Below, one piece after another: positions 11,199-20,849 of a DNA stretch of 34,180 nt. The notes under the pieces are model-generated. The model was not told the origin of the DNA. It worked only from the letters and a program-made list of their open reading frames with translations, and made no database searches. A program made the position numbers and the translations under genes. How positions within the stretch are numbered: position 1 is the stretch's first letter; every line of letters begins with the position of its first letter. Source of the stretch: Gammaproteobacteria bacterium (GTDB lineage Bacteria > Pseudomonadota > Gammaproteobacteria > Arenicellales > UBA868); contig WTHR01000160.1 in assembly GCA_011523045.1 (NCBI GenBank), positions 1-34,180 of the forward strand, written 5' to 3'.

Positions 11199-12077
11199 AT
11201 GAGTCAGTACATGCGAGGAGTGCTTATGGTCCTGGCGTCTGCACTGTTTCTCAGCACCTCAGGAGTTGGGCTTCGTGTGATCGAGTCTGCAGATGCATGG
11301 CAGATCTTGTTTTATCGCTCTATCAGTATGGCGACGCTGGTATTTATATTGCTGGTGCTTCTTAATCGAGGTGCCTGGGTCTTGCGCTTCAAGACGATCG
11401 CCAAGGACGATGTCGTGCTAGCGGTTGTCCTCGGCAGCGGATTTATTGCTTACGTATTCGCATTGCTGATGACTACTGTAGCCAATGCACTTTTTATCTT
11501 TAGTGCTGCTCCATTTCTAGCGGCTATGCTGGGGTGGTTTTTGCTGGGAGAGCGGGTGCCGCTTCGAACGTGTGTAGCGATTAGCGGTGCAATGCTAGGA
11601 CTGATCATTATGGTGGGAGCAGGGATGGCTCAAGGGAGATATCTCGGGAACCTTGTTGCATTGTGGTTGCCGGTGTCTTATGCGATCTCAGTGGTACTTG
11701 TAAGGCGCTCGAGGCAGCCTGATATGCTGGTTGCGCTTTTCCTTGCGGCCTGTTTTGCCGCGTTCTTATCAATCCCTTTTGTTGGGCAATTTTCAGTAAC
11801 CTGGTGGGACTTTGGCGTTTCAGTTTATCTTGGAGTGTTTCAGGTGGGTTTAGGATTCACTTTGCTGATCCTTGGAGCGCGCCACGTGCCTGCGGCTCAA
11901 GTAGGATTGCTGGCACTGCTCGAACCGGTACTCGGCCCAATTTGGGCCTGGCTTACGGTGACCGAGATTCCAACGGCTGCTACGCTTTGGGGAGGTCTTG
12001 TCATCCTTAGCGCTGTTGCTGTCGATGCAGGAATATCAGCGTACAAGGGCGCGCCTGCTAGACGTGCGGCGGAATAA
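11199..12077 (+). CDS. EamA/DMT-family transporter (likely ATG at 11199)
   Basis: Repeated EamA-like hydrophobic segments (LMVLASALFLSTSGVGLRV; YRSISMATLVFILLVLL; LLEPVLGPIWAWL). Confidence 0.88.
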   Translation: MSQYMRGVLMVLASALFLSTSGVGLRVIESADAWQILFYRSISMATLVFILLVLLNRGAWVLRFKTIAKDDVVLAVVLGSGFIAYVFALLMTTVANALFIFSAAPFLAAMLGWFLLGERVPLRTCVAISGAMLGLIIMVGAGMAQGRYLGNLVALWLPVSYAISVVLVRRSRQPDMLVALFLAACFAAFLSIPFVGQFSVTWWDFGVSVYLGVFQVGLGFTLLILGARHVPAAQVGLLALLEPVLGPIWAWLTVTEIPTAATLWGGLVILSAVAVDAGISAYKGAPARRAAE

Positions 12078-12141
12078 CCGTTAAGCGGCTGCCGATCAAT
12101 AAAGGCGGTGGACCAACTTAGTTGTCTGGTTAAGGTTCAAG

Positions 12142-12645
12142 CTAGACGGGTCGAGCTGGATTCGCCATGACAACATCGAATGACTCTAGGACGACTTTCA
12201 GTTGGCTCGACCACTCTTGACCCCAGTCGGTCAATTGAAGTTTAAAGTAATCTTCATGGGTGTTTTTCCAGAACTCTAGAGATCCATCTCCCTCGCCTTC
12301 CCGCGCAGCGAATTCTGCTGATACATCTTCAAATTTACATTCTTCGACATTTACTAATTCAACGACAACTGCGGGCGAGAGATCTTCCCAAAGAATCATC
12401 CAGTAGTCGCCTTTTTTTCTACGGATTACATTATTGAGTTCAAAATCAATAGCGAGGTGAGCGGTAGCGCGTTTGATACCCTTGATCGCCAATTCTGTAA
12501 TGTGATCACTGTAGTCTTGATATTTAGGATCGCCAAAGGTCAGGCAGTGATAATCTGAAGCAGTAATGGAATGCTCTTCGCAAACGAGTTTCCAAAACGC
12601 ATCTGACTCAGGGGTTTTTTCTCCAATCATGGGGCGCTCCTCCAA
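12142..12645 (-). CDS. ASCH domain-containing protein
   Basis: DYHCLTFGD...AIKGIKRATAHLAIDFE...DYWMILWE...VELVNVEECKFEDVSAEFAAREGEGDGSLEFWKNTHEDYF is the ASCH pattern. True start may be ATG at 12630. Confidence 0.82.
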   Translation of the reverse strand: MEERPMIGEKTPESDAFWKLVCEEHSITASDYHCLTFGDPKYQDYSDHITELAIKGIKRATAHLAIDFELNNVIRRKKGDYWMILWEDLSPAVVVELVNVEECKFEDVSAEFAAREGEGDGSLEFWKNTHEDYFKLQLTDWGQEWSSQLKVVLESFDVVMANPARPV

Positions 12646-12806
12646 ACGTTAAATGACTTTAGAATGATTTTTAATTTGACAAAAGTTATATCTCAAGCGA
12701 GCAGTATAGTCTTGCCCAAGCCGGATTAACATCGAAGTCAGACTATCGCTTTGAAGTTTCCTCAGAAGAAAATAGCTTTGGTGCTTGCGCTCAAGAAAAG
12801 GAAAAA

Positions 12807-14096
12807 ATGATGGAAATCTATGAAATGAGTCTGAGAGAGTTGGATAGCGGTCTACGGGCTGGAGCATTCTCTCTTAAAGAAATGTTCGAGAGTCTTGTAA
12901 ATCGGATTGAAGCACGGGAAAAAATAACACAGGCCTTCATAGAGCTAGATATAGATCGGGTTCGGCACCAGATCGATCAGATAAATTCTCGAGACCGTGC
13001 TACGAGAATCTCTGGTATCCCTTTTGGGGTTAAGGATATTTTCAATACCAAAGACTGGGTTACATCCTACGGGAGCAGCATATTTGAGGGATATCAACCG
13101 TGGTGTGATGCCGCAGTCGTATCTCAGTTGAGGTCGGCCGGTGGGGTGGTGATGGGAAAAACAGTGACAACAGAGTTTGCGTACTTTTTTCCGGGCAAAA
13201 CCAGAAATCCACATCATCCCGATCACACCCCCGGGGGCTCCTCACAGGGCTCGGCCGCCGCAGTTGGGGATTTTATGGTGCCATTCGCGATAGGCTCGCA
13301 AACAGCGGCATCGGTGATTCGACCCGCTGCGTTTTGCGGTGTCGTTGGCTACAAGGCATCGGTTGGACAGTTTCCGCTTAACGGGGCCTTAACCTTGTCT
13401 TACTCCATGGATTCGCTCGGCTTCTTTGTGCGAAGTGTCGAGGATCTCCAGTTACTACGAAATGTACTACTAGGCGTGTCGCGAGAAGCAGCCGGTTTAA
13501 AGCCAAGGAAAATAGGATTGGTGAGAACACCGTTTTGGAGTGAGCTCGACAGCGAGAGTCAGTTAACCATTGAAGCCGTCGGACGTGACCTGGCTATATC
13601 TGGGATTGAGTTAACAGAGGTGGATGTTGACGGACAAGCTGGGGTAAACCTTGTCGATGCCCACCAAACACTTATGGCATTCGAGGTTGCGAGGTCTCGT
13701 GCGGCAGAATATGAGCACCATCGGGAAAAGCTCAGCGATCAGTTTACCCAGCTCGTGGAATCCGGCCGCCAAATTAGTTATCAAGCGTATGAAGAGGCAT
13801 TGAAGCAGCGAGATTCCGCTAATAAAAGGCTTCACACCGAGTTTGCCGATTGTGATCTGTTCCTTACTGCAAGTGCGCCAGGAGAAGCGCCAAAGGGGCT
13901 GGGCAGCACCGGAGACCCAAAGTTTTCTCGTGCGTGGAATCTGATCGGCGGCCCGTCAGTTACCTTGCCGGCCGGAAAAGGGCGGGCTGCGCTCCCTCTA
14001 GGGGTGCAGTTAGTCGGTCGTCTCAATAAAGATGATGACCTTATTGCGCATGCTGGCTGGATTCGACGGGAACTGCAACTGGGATCATCAAACTGA
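12807..14096 (+). CDS. Amidase-signature family hydrolase
   Basis: GIPFGVKDIF (catalytic Lys), HTPGGSSQGSAAAV (cis-Ser), GSQTAASVIRPAAFCGVVGYK (nucleophile Ser). SD AAAAGGA before the ATG. Confidence 0.92.
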   Translation: MMEIYEMSLRELDSGLRAGAFSLKEMFESLVNRIEAREKITQAFIELDIDRVRHQIDQINSRDRATRISGIPFGVKDIFNTKDWVTSYGSSIFEGYQPWCDAAVVSQLRSAGGVVMGKTVTTEFAYFFPGKTRNPHHPDHTPGGSSQGSAAAVGDFMVPFAIGSQTAASVIRPAAFCGVVGYKASVGQFPLNGALTLSYSMDSLGFFVRSVEDLQLLRNVLLGVSREAAGLKPRKIGLVRTPFWSELDSESQLTIEAVGRDLAISGIELTEVDVDGQAGVNLVDAHQTLMAFEVARSRAAEYEHHREKLSDQFTQLVESGRQISYQAYEEALKQRDSANKRLHTEFADCDLFLTASAPGEAPKGLGSTGDPKFSRAWNLIGGPSVTLPAGKGRAALPLGVQLVGRLNKDDDLIAHAGWIRRELQLGSSN

Positions 14097-14141
14097 CGTC
14101 GAATCTTCAGGATCCAATTCAGGATCGAGACCCTGATCCCG

Positions 14142-15209
14142 TCAGTCCGAAAGAAGTTTAGAGAGTTCAACAGGCCAGGTTAAAGTGACTTTATCGCCGA
14201 CGTTTGACTTAACACTCTGAGATTTGGCTTCCAAGATGACGGGTTTTTGTAAGCCTACGTCGACGAAAAGACGAGTGAGATTGCCAGCGAATGTGCGTCC
14301 TGAGATTACACCCGCTAGATGATTCATATCGCTAGATGATTCGATGGAATTTTTCAGGCCGATATCCTCTGGCCGGACGCCGATAGATAGCGACTCGCCA
14401 CGGCCAGCAAGATTGACGGGCACACGTACCGTCTGATCGAGCCCGTCCAGCTTGATATTTCCTGTCTCAGGCTCGTAACTATTGGCGTCAAAGAGGTTAA
14501 TCTGTCCAACAAAGTCTGCGACGAATCGGGTTCTTGGTTCGTTATAGATGTCTTCTGCGCCACCCATTTGCTCTATTCGCCCCGAGTTCATCACAACGAT
14601 GCGATCAGACATATTCATAGCCTCAGTCTGGTCATGCGTGACGTAGACGGTAGTAATCGCTAGCTCTTGTTGAATACGCCGTAGTTCGATTTGCATCGTT
14701 TCACGTAATTTCAGATCGAGTGCGCCTAGAGGTTCATCCATGAGGAGAACCTTAGGGGGATATGCGACAGCACGAGCAACCGCGATTCGTTGCTGCTGAC
14801 CTCCACTCACCTCAGCAGGATAGCGATCATGAACCTCAGGTAGTCGAATGAGGTCCAGTAACTCTTCAACACGATCATTAATATCCTGTTTTGGATAGCG
14901 TCGCTCCTTGAGTCCGAATCCAATGTTTTCAGCAATTGTCATGTGAGGAAACAAAGCGTAATCCTGAAACACCATGCCGATTTCTCGGTGCTGGGGTGCG
15001 ACCTGCGTCACGTCTTCATCCCCAAGAAGAATCTTTCCTTCCGTAGGCTCGATAAAGCCCGCAATAAGCCGCAGAGTGGTTGTCTTGCCGCAGCCGGAAG
15101 GCCCAAGCAACGTGAGAAATTCACCTTCCTGAATTTCAAGATCTAATTCATGCAGGGCGACAAAATCACCAAAGGATTTTCTAACACCTTTTAGGAGAAC
15201 GCGTGACAT
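14142..15209 (-). CDS. ABC transporter ATP-binding protein, PotA-like
   Basis: LLGPSGCGKTTTLRLIAGF, VFQDYALFPHMTIAENIGFGL, VSGGQQQRIAVARA, VLLMDEPLGALD, plus C-terminal TOBE region (SIGVRPEDIGL). Confidence 0.95.
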   Translation of the reverse strand: MSRVLLKGVRKSFGDFVALHELDLEIQEGEFLTLLGPSGCGKTTTLRLIAGFIEPTEGKILLGDEDVTQVAPQHREIGMVFQDYALFPHMTIAENIGFGLKERRYPKQDINDRVEELLDLIRLPEVHDRYPAEVSGGQQQRIAVARAVAYPPKVLLMDEPLGALDLKLRETMQIELRRIQQELAITTVYVTHDQTEAMNMSDRIVVMNSGRIEQMGGAEDIYNEPRTRFVADFVGQINLFDANSYEPETGNIKLDGLDQTVRVPVNLAGRGESLSIGVRPEDIGLKNSIESSSDMNHLAGVISGRTFAGNLTRLFVDVGLQKPVILEAKSQSVKSNVGDKVTLTWPVELSKLLSD

Positions 15210-15232
15210 AGGAAATACTCGCTACTGGAGTG

Positions 15233-15272
15233 GCTCAAAAGCGGGCCGCCCGAGAACGGCCCACTTTTGAGC
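15233..15272. repeat. Long inverted repeat / hairpin between the SBP and ATPase genes
   Basis: GCTCAAAAG-c-GGGCCG (15233-15248) pairs with CGGCCC-a-CTTTTGAGC (15257-15272): 15 bp plus one C/A mismatch, 8-nt loop. Confidence 0.9.
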
Positions 15273-15302
15273 AATGGAAGCTAAGACAGCGTCAGATACT
15301 CG

Positions 15303-16376
15303 CTACTGAGAAACAGACCGGTTCCACTGGTCAATCCAGTCCGAGGTGTCAGCTTTTTGATAATCGATTTTCAACTGATTACCGATCTTGGCCGGGTCAA
15401 GTTCCAGCATCTCTGCAAAAATTGGATCACTAGCCAGCTGCGAAATTGACTTTCGGTTCGTGGGTACGACGCCACTTTTTACAGCATAAAGCATCTGAAA
15501 TTCAGGCTCTTGATACTCATTGATGAACCATGAAGCCGCCTCAGGGACTTTACTGTGCTTAGGAATCACGAGCCAACCATACTTGCCTACGCCGACATGG
15601 CTAGTTCCTGTGATGACAGGTTGGACGGTATCAACCGGTGAGCCAGCTTTGCGGGCTCTAAGGCACCAACCAGCGTGGACCACTGCCGCATAGACATCGC
15701 CTGACTCAAACTGGGTCACCACTTCTCCACCGCGAGACCAGAACTTCAAGGAGTTGAGACTTTTAATTACCTCAAGACCAGGCCCAACATTCTGCTCGTC
15801 TCCACCCGCTGCGTATGCAATTGCGCCAAAATTTGCGAATCCACCACCTGAAGTGATGTCTGGGATCACAACCCGACCGGCGAGTTTTTCATTCGCTAGG
15901 TCCTTGTAAGTTTTTGGAGCCGGCAGCCCCAGCTCGGCATATTTTTCACGGTTGTAGCAGATAACCTCTTGCGTGCTCCAGGATGCAACTCGCCAATCAT
16001 TGTACTGCCAGTCATCAAGGTATTCCTTGTTGGTGAGCTGGCTGAGATCAATTTTCTGTATCAGCTCATTGGTTTCAAAGAATTCCTTTTCCTGCGCGTC
16101 AAGCGTCTCCATTACGTCGAAAGGCGCTTTCCCACGAGCAGCAATCAGTTTGGCGAGATTGGCCTGAGGACTCCCGGTGACAAATTCAATCTTGCCGCCG
16201 AGGGCCTCAAATTTAGGCACGATTGCCTGCACCATGTTTTCTTTCCAAGAGCCACCCCAGGTGGCGACCCTTAATGTGACGCCGTCGAATTGACCAGCAA
16301 CACCGCTAGATGCGGTGAGTATCCCGACACTCAGAGCTGCGCTCTTTAGTATCAGGCTTGTGCGTTTAAGTTTCAT
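15303..16376 (-). CDS. Extracellular solute-binding protein, PotD-like (signal peptide present)
   Basis: N-terminal signal peptide MKLKRTSLILKSAALSVGILTASSGVAG, then LRVATWGGSWKENM typical of polyamine/Fe-type SBPs. Confidence 0.9.
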   Translation of the reverse strand: MKLKRTSLILKSAALSVGILTASSGVAGQFDGVTLRVATWGGSWKENMVQAIVPKFEALGGKIEFVTGSPQANLAKLIAARGKAPFDVMETLDAQEKEFFETNELIQKIDLSQLTNKEYLDDWQYNDWRVASWSTQEVICYNREKYAELGLPAPKTYKDLANEKLAGRVVIPDITSGGGFANFGAIAYAAGGDEQNVGPGLEVIKSLNSLKFWSRGGEVVTQFESGDVYAAVVHAGWCLRARKAGSPVDTVQPVITGTSHVGVGKYGWLVIPKHSKVPEAASWFINEYQEPEFQMLYAVKSGVVPTNRKSISQLASDPIFAEMLELDPAKIGNQLKIDYQKADTSDWIDQWNRSVSQ

Positions 16377-16431
16377 GATTATTCCTCTCCTATTTTTACG
16401 GGAAAATTAGACCACTCTTAGTTTGCAACAT

Positions 16432-17346
16432 TCATCTACTACCAGACCTCAACAAATTATCTAGACCAACAAGTTTCTGCATGCCGAGCAAAACCAGCAA
16501 ACAGAAAAATATGACTAGAGATGACGATGCCAATATGCTGGGATCAAAGTCATTCTCCATTCCATAAAACAGTTCGACCGGATAGGTGACGAATCCGGGC
16601 GCAGTAAGAAATATTGAGATGGGCACGTCCGCGAAAGACACCATGAAAGAGTAGAGTGCTCCCGCATAAACGCCCGGCATGATCACCGGGAGCGTCACTC
16701 GACGAAAAGTTCGCCATCGATTTGCGCCAAGGCTAAACGCCGCCTCTTCGAGTCGAACGTCAAACCGCTGCAGGATAGCAGTGACCGTTCCGACGACATA
16801 CGGTGTGGCCACGAACAGATGTCCAATGTAAAGCCCAATAAACGTTCCCTGAAAATAAAGTCCCGTTGCATCGCCAAAAAGATAATAAAGCTGCAAGAAG
16901 GCGATACCAGTAACGATCGCGGGTATTTGCAGGGGCGCACGAAAAACAGAGGAAATTACACTGCGTCCCGGCAGTTTCCCTCGGACAATACCTAACGCTG
17001 CAGGAATTCCGATGATGCACGCTCCCAATGCTGCCAGAGTAGCCAGTCCAAAACTGAGCGCGAGCGCCTTGAACTGTGCGGTGGGAATTTTTGTGTACCA
17101 CTGAAGTGAAGGGTCGTCAGGGGGGAACTTGATCGCTGTGTAGTATTCGCCTCCGTGAAAAGAAGCCCCGATCACCACAATCATCGGCGACAACAGAAAT
17201 ATGTATGACAGGGCGCAGTAAATGTAATGCCCGAGTTTCCCCCATGGATAGCCACGCTTTGGTGGAGGACCCTTGCGCCGTCTTTGGGCAATACGGGATA
17301 ACGAGTCCGAACTAGCGTCTCGAGAGAGTTGCGCGCTGGAACTCAT
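16432..17346 (-). CDS. ABC transporter permease, PotC-like (start at 17346, not 17634)
   Basis: EAAFSLGANRWRTFRRVTLPVIMPGVYAGALYSF is the EAA motif of inner-membrane permeases; start ATG 17346-17344 overlaps the TAA of the upstream permease. Confidence 0.92.
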   Translation of the reverse strand: MSSSAQLSRDASSDSLSRIAQRRRKGPPPKRGYPWGKLGHYIYCALSYIFLLSPMIVVIGASFHGGEYYTAIKFPPDDPSLQWYTKIPTAQFKALALSFGLATLAALGACIIGIPAALGIVRGKLPGRSVISSVFRAPLQIPAIVTGIAFLQLYYLFGDATGLYFQGTFIGLYIGHLFVATPYVVGTVTAILQRFDVRLEEAAFSLGANRWRTFRRVTLPVIMPGVYAGALYSFMVSFADVPISIFLTAPGFVTYPVELFYGMENDFDPSILASSSLVIFFCLLVLLGMQKLVGLDNLLRSGSR

Positions 17347-18200
17347 TAAGCAATTACCAGTCTCGCCGACCGCAGTCGTCGAATCAGATAGATCGATAGG
17401 AGATTGATCAGCAACACAGTCACAAGCAACACAGCGGCTAAGGTGCCGGCCATAGAGTATTTGATCTCCATCATCACTGTTCGCTGAATGAGGACGGGAA
17501 GAGTAAAGACTCTTCCGCCGCCCAATAGTGCGGCGGATGTAAATGCCCCCATGCACATGTTGAAGATCATGAGGACGCCAACCGTGACACCGGGCAGGCT
17601 CAATGGAAACAGCACACGGAGATGCATGCGCCATCGACTGGCCCCGTGAATTTGGGCCGCGTCTTCAAGGGATCTCGGAATCGTCTGAATAACGCTATAG
17701 AGAAGTAGCACTCCGAAGCCCAACGTAAAGTGCATCAAACCAACAACCACACCAGTTTGATTTCCTATAATTGTGTAGGGGGTGTCGACGATTCCCAGCC
17801 CCATCAGCGCCTGGTTAACTAAGCCATCTGCGGAAAATATGATGATCAGACCAAACACCTTGATTACGATCGTGACAAATGTGGCAACAACAATTCCTGC
17901 AAGCAGAATCATCGACCATTTAGATTGCATCCGCGCTATCAGGTACGCCACCGGAAAACCGAGCGTCAGCGTAAAAAGAGCGGCCAGTCCTGATGTCTTT
18001 ACCGTTATCCAGAGCGTGTGCAGGTAGAAGGAGTCTGTGAAGAACCGAAGGTAATTGACCATGCTTGCGGTATCACTAATCCTCCCCAAGCCGAGATCCT
18101 TAAAGAAACTGCCTTTCAGAAATACATACTGACTGGCGACGATCAGCAATCCCACAATGAGAAAACTTGGCAGCAGTACGTATTCCCAGCGTGTTTTCAT
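17346..18200 (-). CDS. ABC transporter permease, PotB-like
   Basis: EDAAQIHGASRWRMHLRVLFPLSLPGVTVGVLMIF EAA motif; about 6 hydrophobic segments. Confidence 0.92.
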   Translation of the reverse strand: MKTRWEYVLLPSFLIVGLLIVASQYVFLKGSFFKDLGLGRISDTASMVNYLRFFTDSFYLHTLWITVKTSGLAALFTLTLGFPVAYLIARMQSKWSMILLAGIVVATFVTIVIKVFGLIIIFSADGLVNQALMGLGIVDTPYTIIGNQTGVVVGLMHFTLGFGVLLLYSVIQTIPRSLEDAAQIHGASRWRMHLRVLFPLSLPGVTVGVLMIFNMCMGAFTSAALLGGGRVFTLPVLIQRTVMMEIKYSMAGTLAAVLLVTVLLINLLSIYLIRRLRSARLVIA

Positions 18201-18231
18201 GATCGTCTGACTAGTGAATTAGTGTGTTAAT

Positions 18232-19632
18232 TCAAGTGTCGCCACAATGCGCCGTAAAGCGCGTGTCATTCTTGAGAGTTCTTAGTTTTGACTCGATGAA
18301 TGATGCCCGTTCATCTCCGCCCAGAGTGTCACCCTCAAATACGATTTCCATGACAGCGTCGGTGACATCCTTTAGTAGTTGCTCATCATCAGAAGGGTGA
18401 ATCGGTATCGGCAACACGGTATCTTGAGTATGGGTAAGAAATTCCTCGCCCGCCCTTTCTGACTCGGGGAGACGCTCGCCGGCTTGAATGGCTCGAATCG
18501 CTCGTCTTAACTTGCGTCGCAGATAGGCCACGCCTTTATCGGTAGAGCCCAGGTTTTCCGCGGCGTGAGCATTGATCGAGCCCTGGGATACCTGCGCCTC
18601 GTAGTCGTTGGGATGCCTTTGCCGATATTCGTACGGTTCTTGTCCTGTTTGACCTGGGAAATCCACTGAATTTTTCCCAACCATAGATCAATCACCTTGA
18701 CCCTCAGGATCGACACCGGGCCCAAAGCTTCGCCACGCAATAATCATGCAGTTTTCGTTGTCGTGTGGAATCGTCCACTTCGTGATGCTGGCTCGCTTGA
18801 AGTACTTTTCTTCACGACCTGTCTCCCACCATGCTCCCACTTGGCTAAATGAAGGCGAGATGGTTTCCTGTGACCGCACCCAGATTTTGTCCTCAATACG
18901 ATAGGTGAGCGTTGCATAAATCTTGTGGGGTTTTTCGTAAAACTGGGTTACAGGAGCAATACCCCAGGTATCACCGAAATGAATATCAGTCACTCGCGCA
19001 TGTAGAAATACGGTGTGCCAGGGATCCATTGTGTTTTCGCAAATTTGAAGCCAGTTGCAGGGATAATGAATCGAGTAAGGCACCATTTCGACGTCAGGCA
19101 ACATCGTTGTGTCCCATTTAGGGAAATCAGGTTGCTCGTCAGGAGGCCCCATATAGGCAAAAATTAGACCAAGATATTCAACGACAGGATAAGCCCCGTG
19201 ACATATCTTCTCGCTTAGTTTCGAATCTTGAGCTGGTGTTTCGAGAATGGTGCCATCAACGTCATAGAGCCAGCCGTGGTAGCAACATCTGAGACCTTGT
19301 TCCTCGATCACACCAAACTCAAGAGAAGCGTTGCGGTGACTGCAGTGGAGATGCAATAGCCCCAGTGTTCCCTGTTTGTTACGAAACACAACAAGGTCTT
19401 CGCCGAGAATGCGAATACGAAGAGGCACATCGCTGAGTTCACTGCCGAGTGCAACGGGGATCCAGAACCGACGAAAATACTCGCCGCAGGGCGTCCCCGG
19501 GCCTACGTGCGTAAGTTCGTTATCTTCAATAGGCCGCTTTGCTTTGTGGTATCCACCGAAGGCGACTTGAATATTATTTTTATAACTTCTCGTTTCCTTG
19601 AGGTAGGCGCTTTGTGGTAAATCGTTTGACAA
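18232..19632 (-). pseudogene. Rieske [2Fe-2S] aromatic ring-hydroxylating oxygenase alpha subunit (phthalate/phenoxybenzoate dioxygenase-type), interrupted by one in-frame TGA at 18690-18688; either a nonsense-split gene or two polypeptides (19632-18688 and 18684-18232)
   Basis: Rieske CSHRNASLEFG...CCYHGW and mononuclear-iron ENTMDPWHTVFLH in the first ORF; C-terminal LGSTDKGVAYLRRKLRRAI in the second. Same frame: ...GGT GAT TGA TCT ATG GTT.... Only one stop separates the halves; the intact paralog at 32716-34056 has the equivalent region continuous. Confidence 0.88.
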
Positions 19633-19847
19633 TGAGAGGGTCCTCGTGAGAAATCCTGTTTTAAGTTCGATTTAAATTAAACAATGATTCTTATGTTCGT
19701 AGGGGGGATTAGTTGCCAAGCGTTAATTAACTACCTGTCAGATTGGGAAGTCGATTGGTGGAAACCCGATTTGATATAGGACATCTACCCATTACAAAAA
19801 ATGTGGTAATAAATAAACTCCCCCAGTAGCCAGAGGTGCCGATTGAA

Positions 19848-20837
19848 ATGCCAATTAGAAGCGATTCATCAGCCTTTCGTATTGCCTGTGCGGTGTCTAT
19901 GGGTATGAGCGCTATTCGACAGGAATTGGCCACGATCTCTCAAGTTGAGATTGTTGATCTCTCTCCGCGTTCCGAAGGCATTGGGATTGATCATGAATGC
20001 CGAGGCTTAGTGATTTATGCGAGCCAATTCTCTTCGTCAATAGTAGATTGGATTCACAAAAATCCTCTGGAGTGGATTCATTTGGTTACTGCGGGCTCCG
20101 ATCCACTAGATGCCATAAATATTTCCGATAGTCTTCATCTTTCGTCAAGCGGTCATTTATGGGCGGGCACAGTTGCAGAGCATGCGCTAGCAATGCTCCT
20201 TACATTAAGTCGGGGGATGAATGTCAGCATTCAGACAATTCAAACTGATCAATGGTCTCGCGAAGAGATCATTTCTCGACTTCACAGGATTAAAGATCTC
20301 AACTTTTTAGTTGTAGGGTATGGCCGAATTGGCTCTAAGATTGGGGCAAGCGTGAAGAATCTTGGCGCTCAGGTAACAGGGGTCGCCTTAACAGAACGAA
20401 GTGTTGACGGCATCAGCGTCTATAAAATGGCGGATCTTGACACTCTCATACCTCACGCCGACGTGATTTTTCTTTCAGTTCCTCTTAACCCTCAAACTCA
20501 TCACCTGATTTCAAAAGTTCAGTTTGATTTGATGAGAAAAAGTGTGTTCCTGATTAATGTTTCGCGAGGGGGTGTTTTGGATGAAGAAGCCCTTTATCAA
20601 ACTTTAGTCAACGGGAAACTCAGGGGTGCTGGACTCGACGTATTTGAGAATGAGCCGTTGCCGCTCAAGCACCCGCTACGATCACTGGATAATGTTCTGC
20701 TGACCCCTCATGTGGCGGGATTTGGAGAAAAAGATATTCAGCAAGCGGTTGCCCAAAACGTGAGAGATAATCTTCTGGACATTCTGGCTGGTCGCCCACC
20801 GAGAGACCAGATAAGCATAGGTCCAAAAACACAATGA
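19848..20837 (+). CDS. D-2-hydroxyacid dehydrogenase family protein (ATG 19848 or GTG 19836)
   Basis: VVGYGRIGSKIG nucleotide fold; catalytic NVSRGGVLDEEAL (Arg), GLDVFENEPLP (Glu), LTPHVAGF (His). AGAGG upstream of ATG 19848. Confidence 0.9.
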   Translation: MPIRSDSSAFRIACAVSMGMSAIRQELATISQVEIVDLSPRSEGIGIDHECRGLVIYASQFSSSIVDWIHKNPLEWIHLVTAGSDPLDAINISDSLHLSSSGHLWAGTVAEHALAMLLTLSRGMNVSIQTIQTDQWSREEIISRLHRIKDLNFLVVGYGRIGSKIGASVKNLGAQVTGVALTERSVDGISVYKMADLDTLIPHADVIFLSVPLNPQTHHLISKVQFDLMRKSVFLINVSRGGVLDEEALYQTLVNGKLRGAGLDVFENEPLPLKHPLRSLDNVLLTPHVAGFGEKDIQQAVAQNVRDNLLDILAGRPPRDQISIGPKTQ

Positions 20838-20849
20838 AAGATTCCAATC

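Noticed and set aside
12645-12806. TTGACA at about 12676 paired with TATAGT as a sigma-70 promoter
   Set aside because: Spacer is about 23 nt, too long for a standard sigma-70 promoter.
14093-14145. Inverted repeat CTGACG/CGTCAG around convergent stop codons with internal GGATC/GATCC
   Set aside because: Short arms, no T-tract, large unpaired portion; may terminate weakly but not supportable as a terminator.
16432-17634. 400-aa version of the PotC-like permease
   Set aside because: The extra N-terminus reads antisense-frame sequence inside the adjacent permease gene; ATG at 17346 with TAATG overlap is the expected start.
18215-18234. Small hairpin TGAATTA-gtgtgt-TAATTCA between the Rieske and permease genes
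   Set aside because: 7-bp AT-only stem, likely unstable; no clear function.
18688-18690. Selenocysteine at the in-frame UGA of the split Rieske gene
   Set aside because: The position is in a non-catalytic linker, one transition from CGA, and I see no obvious bacterial SECIS hairpin immediately downstream.
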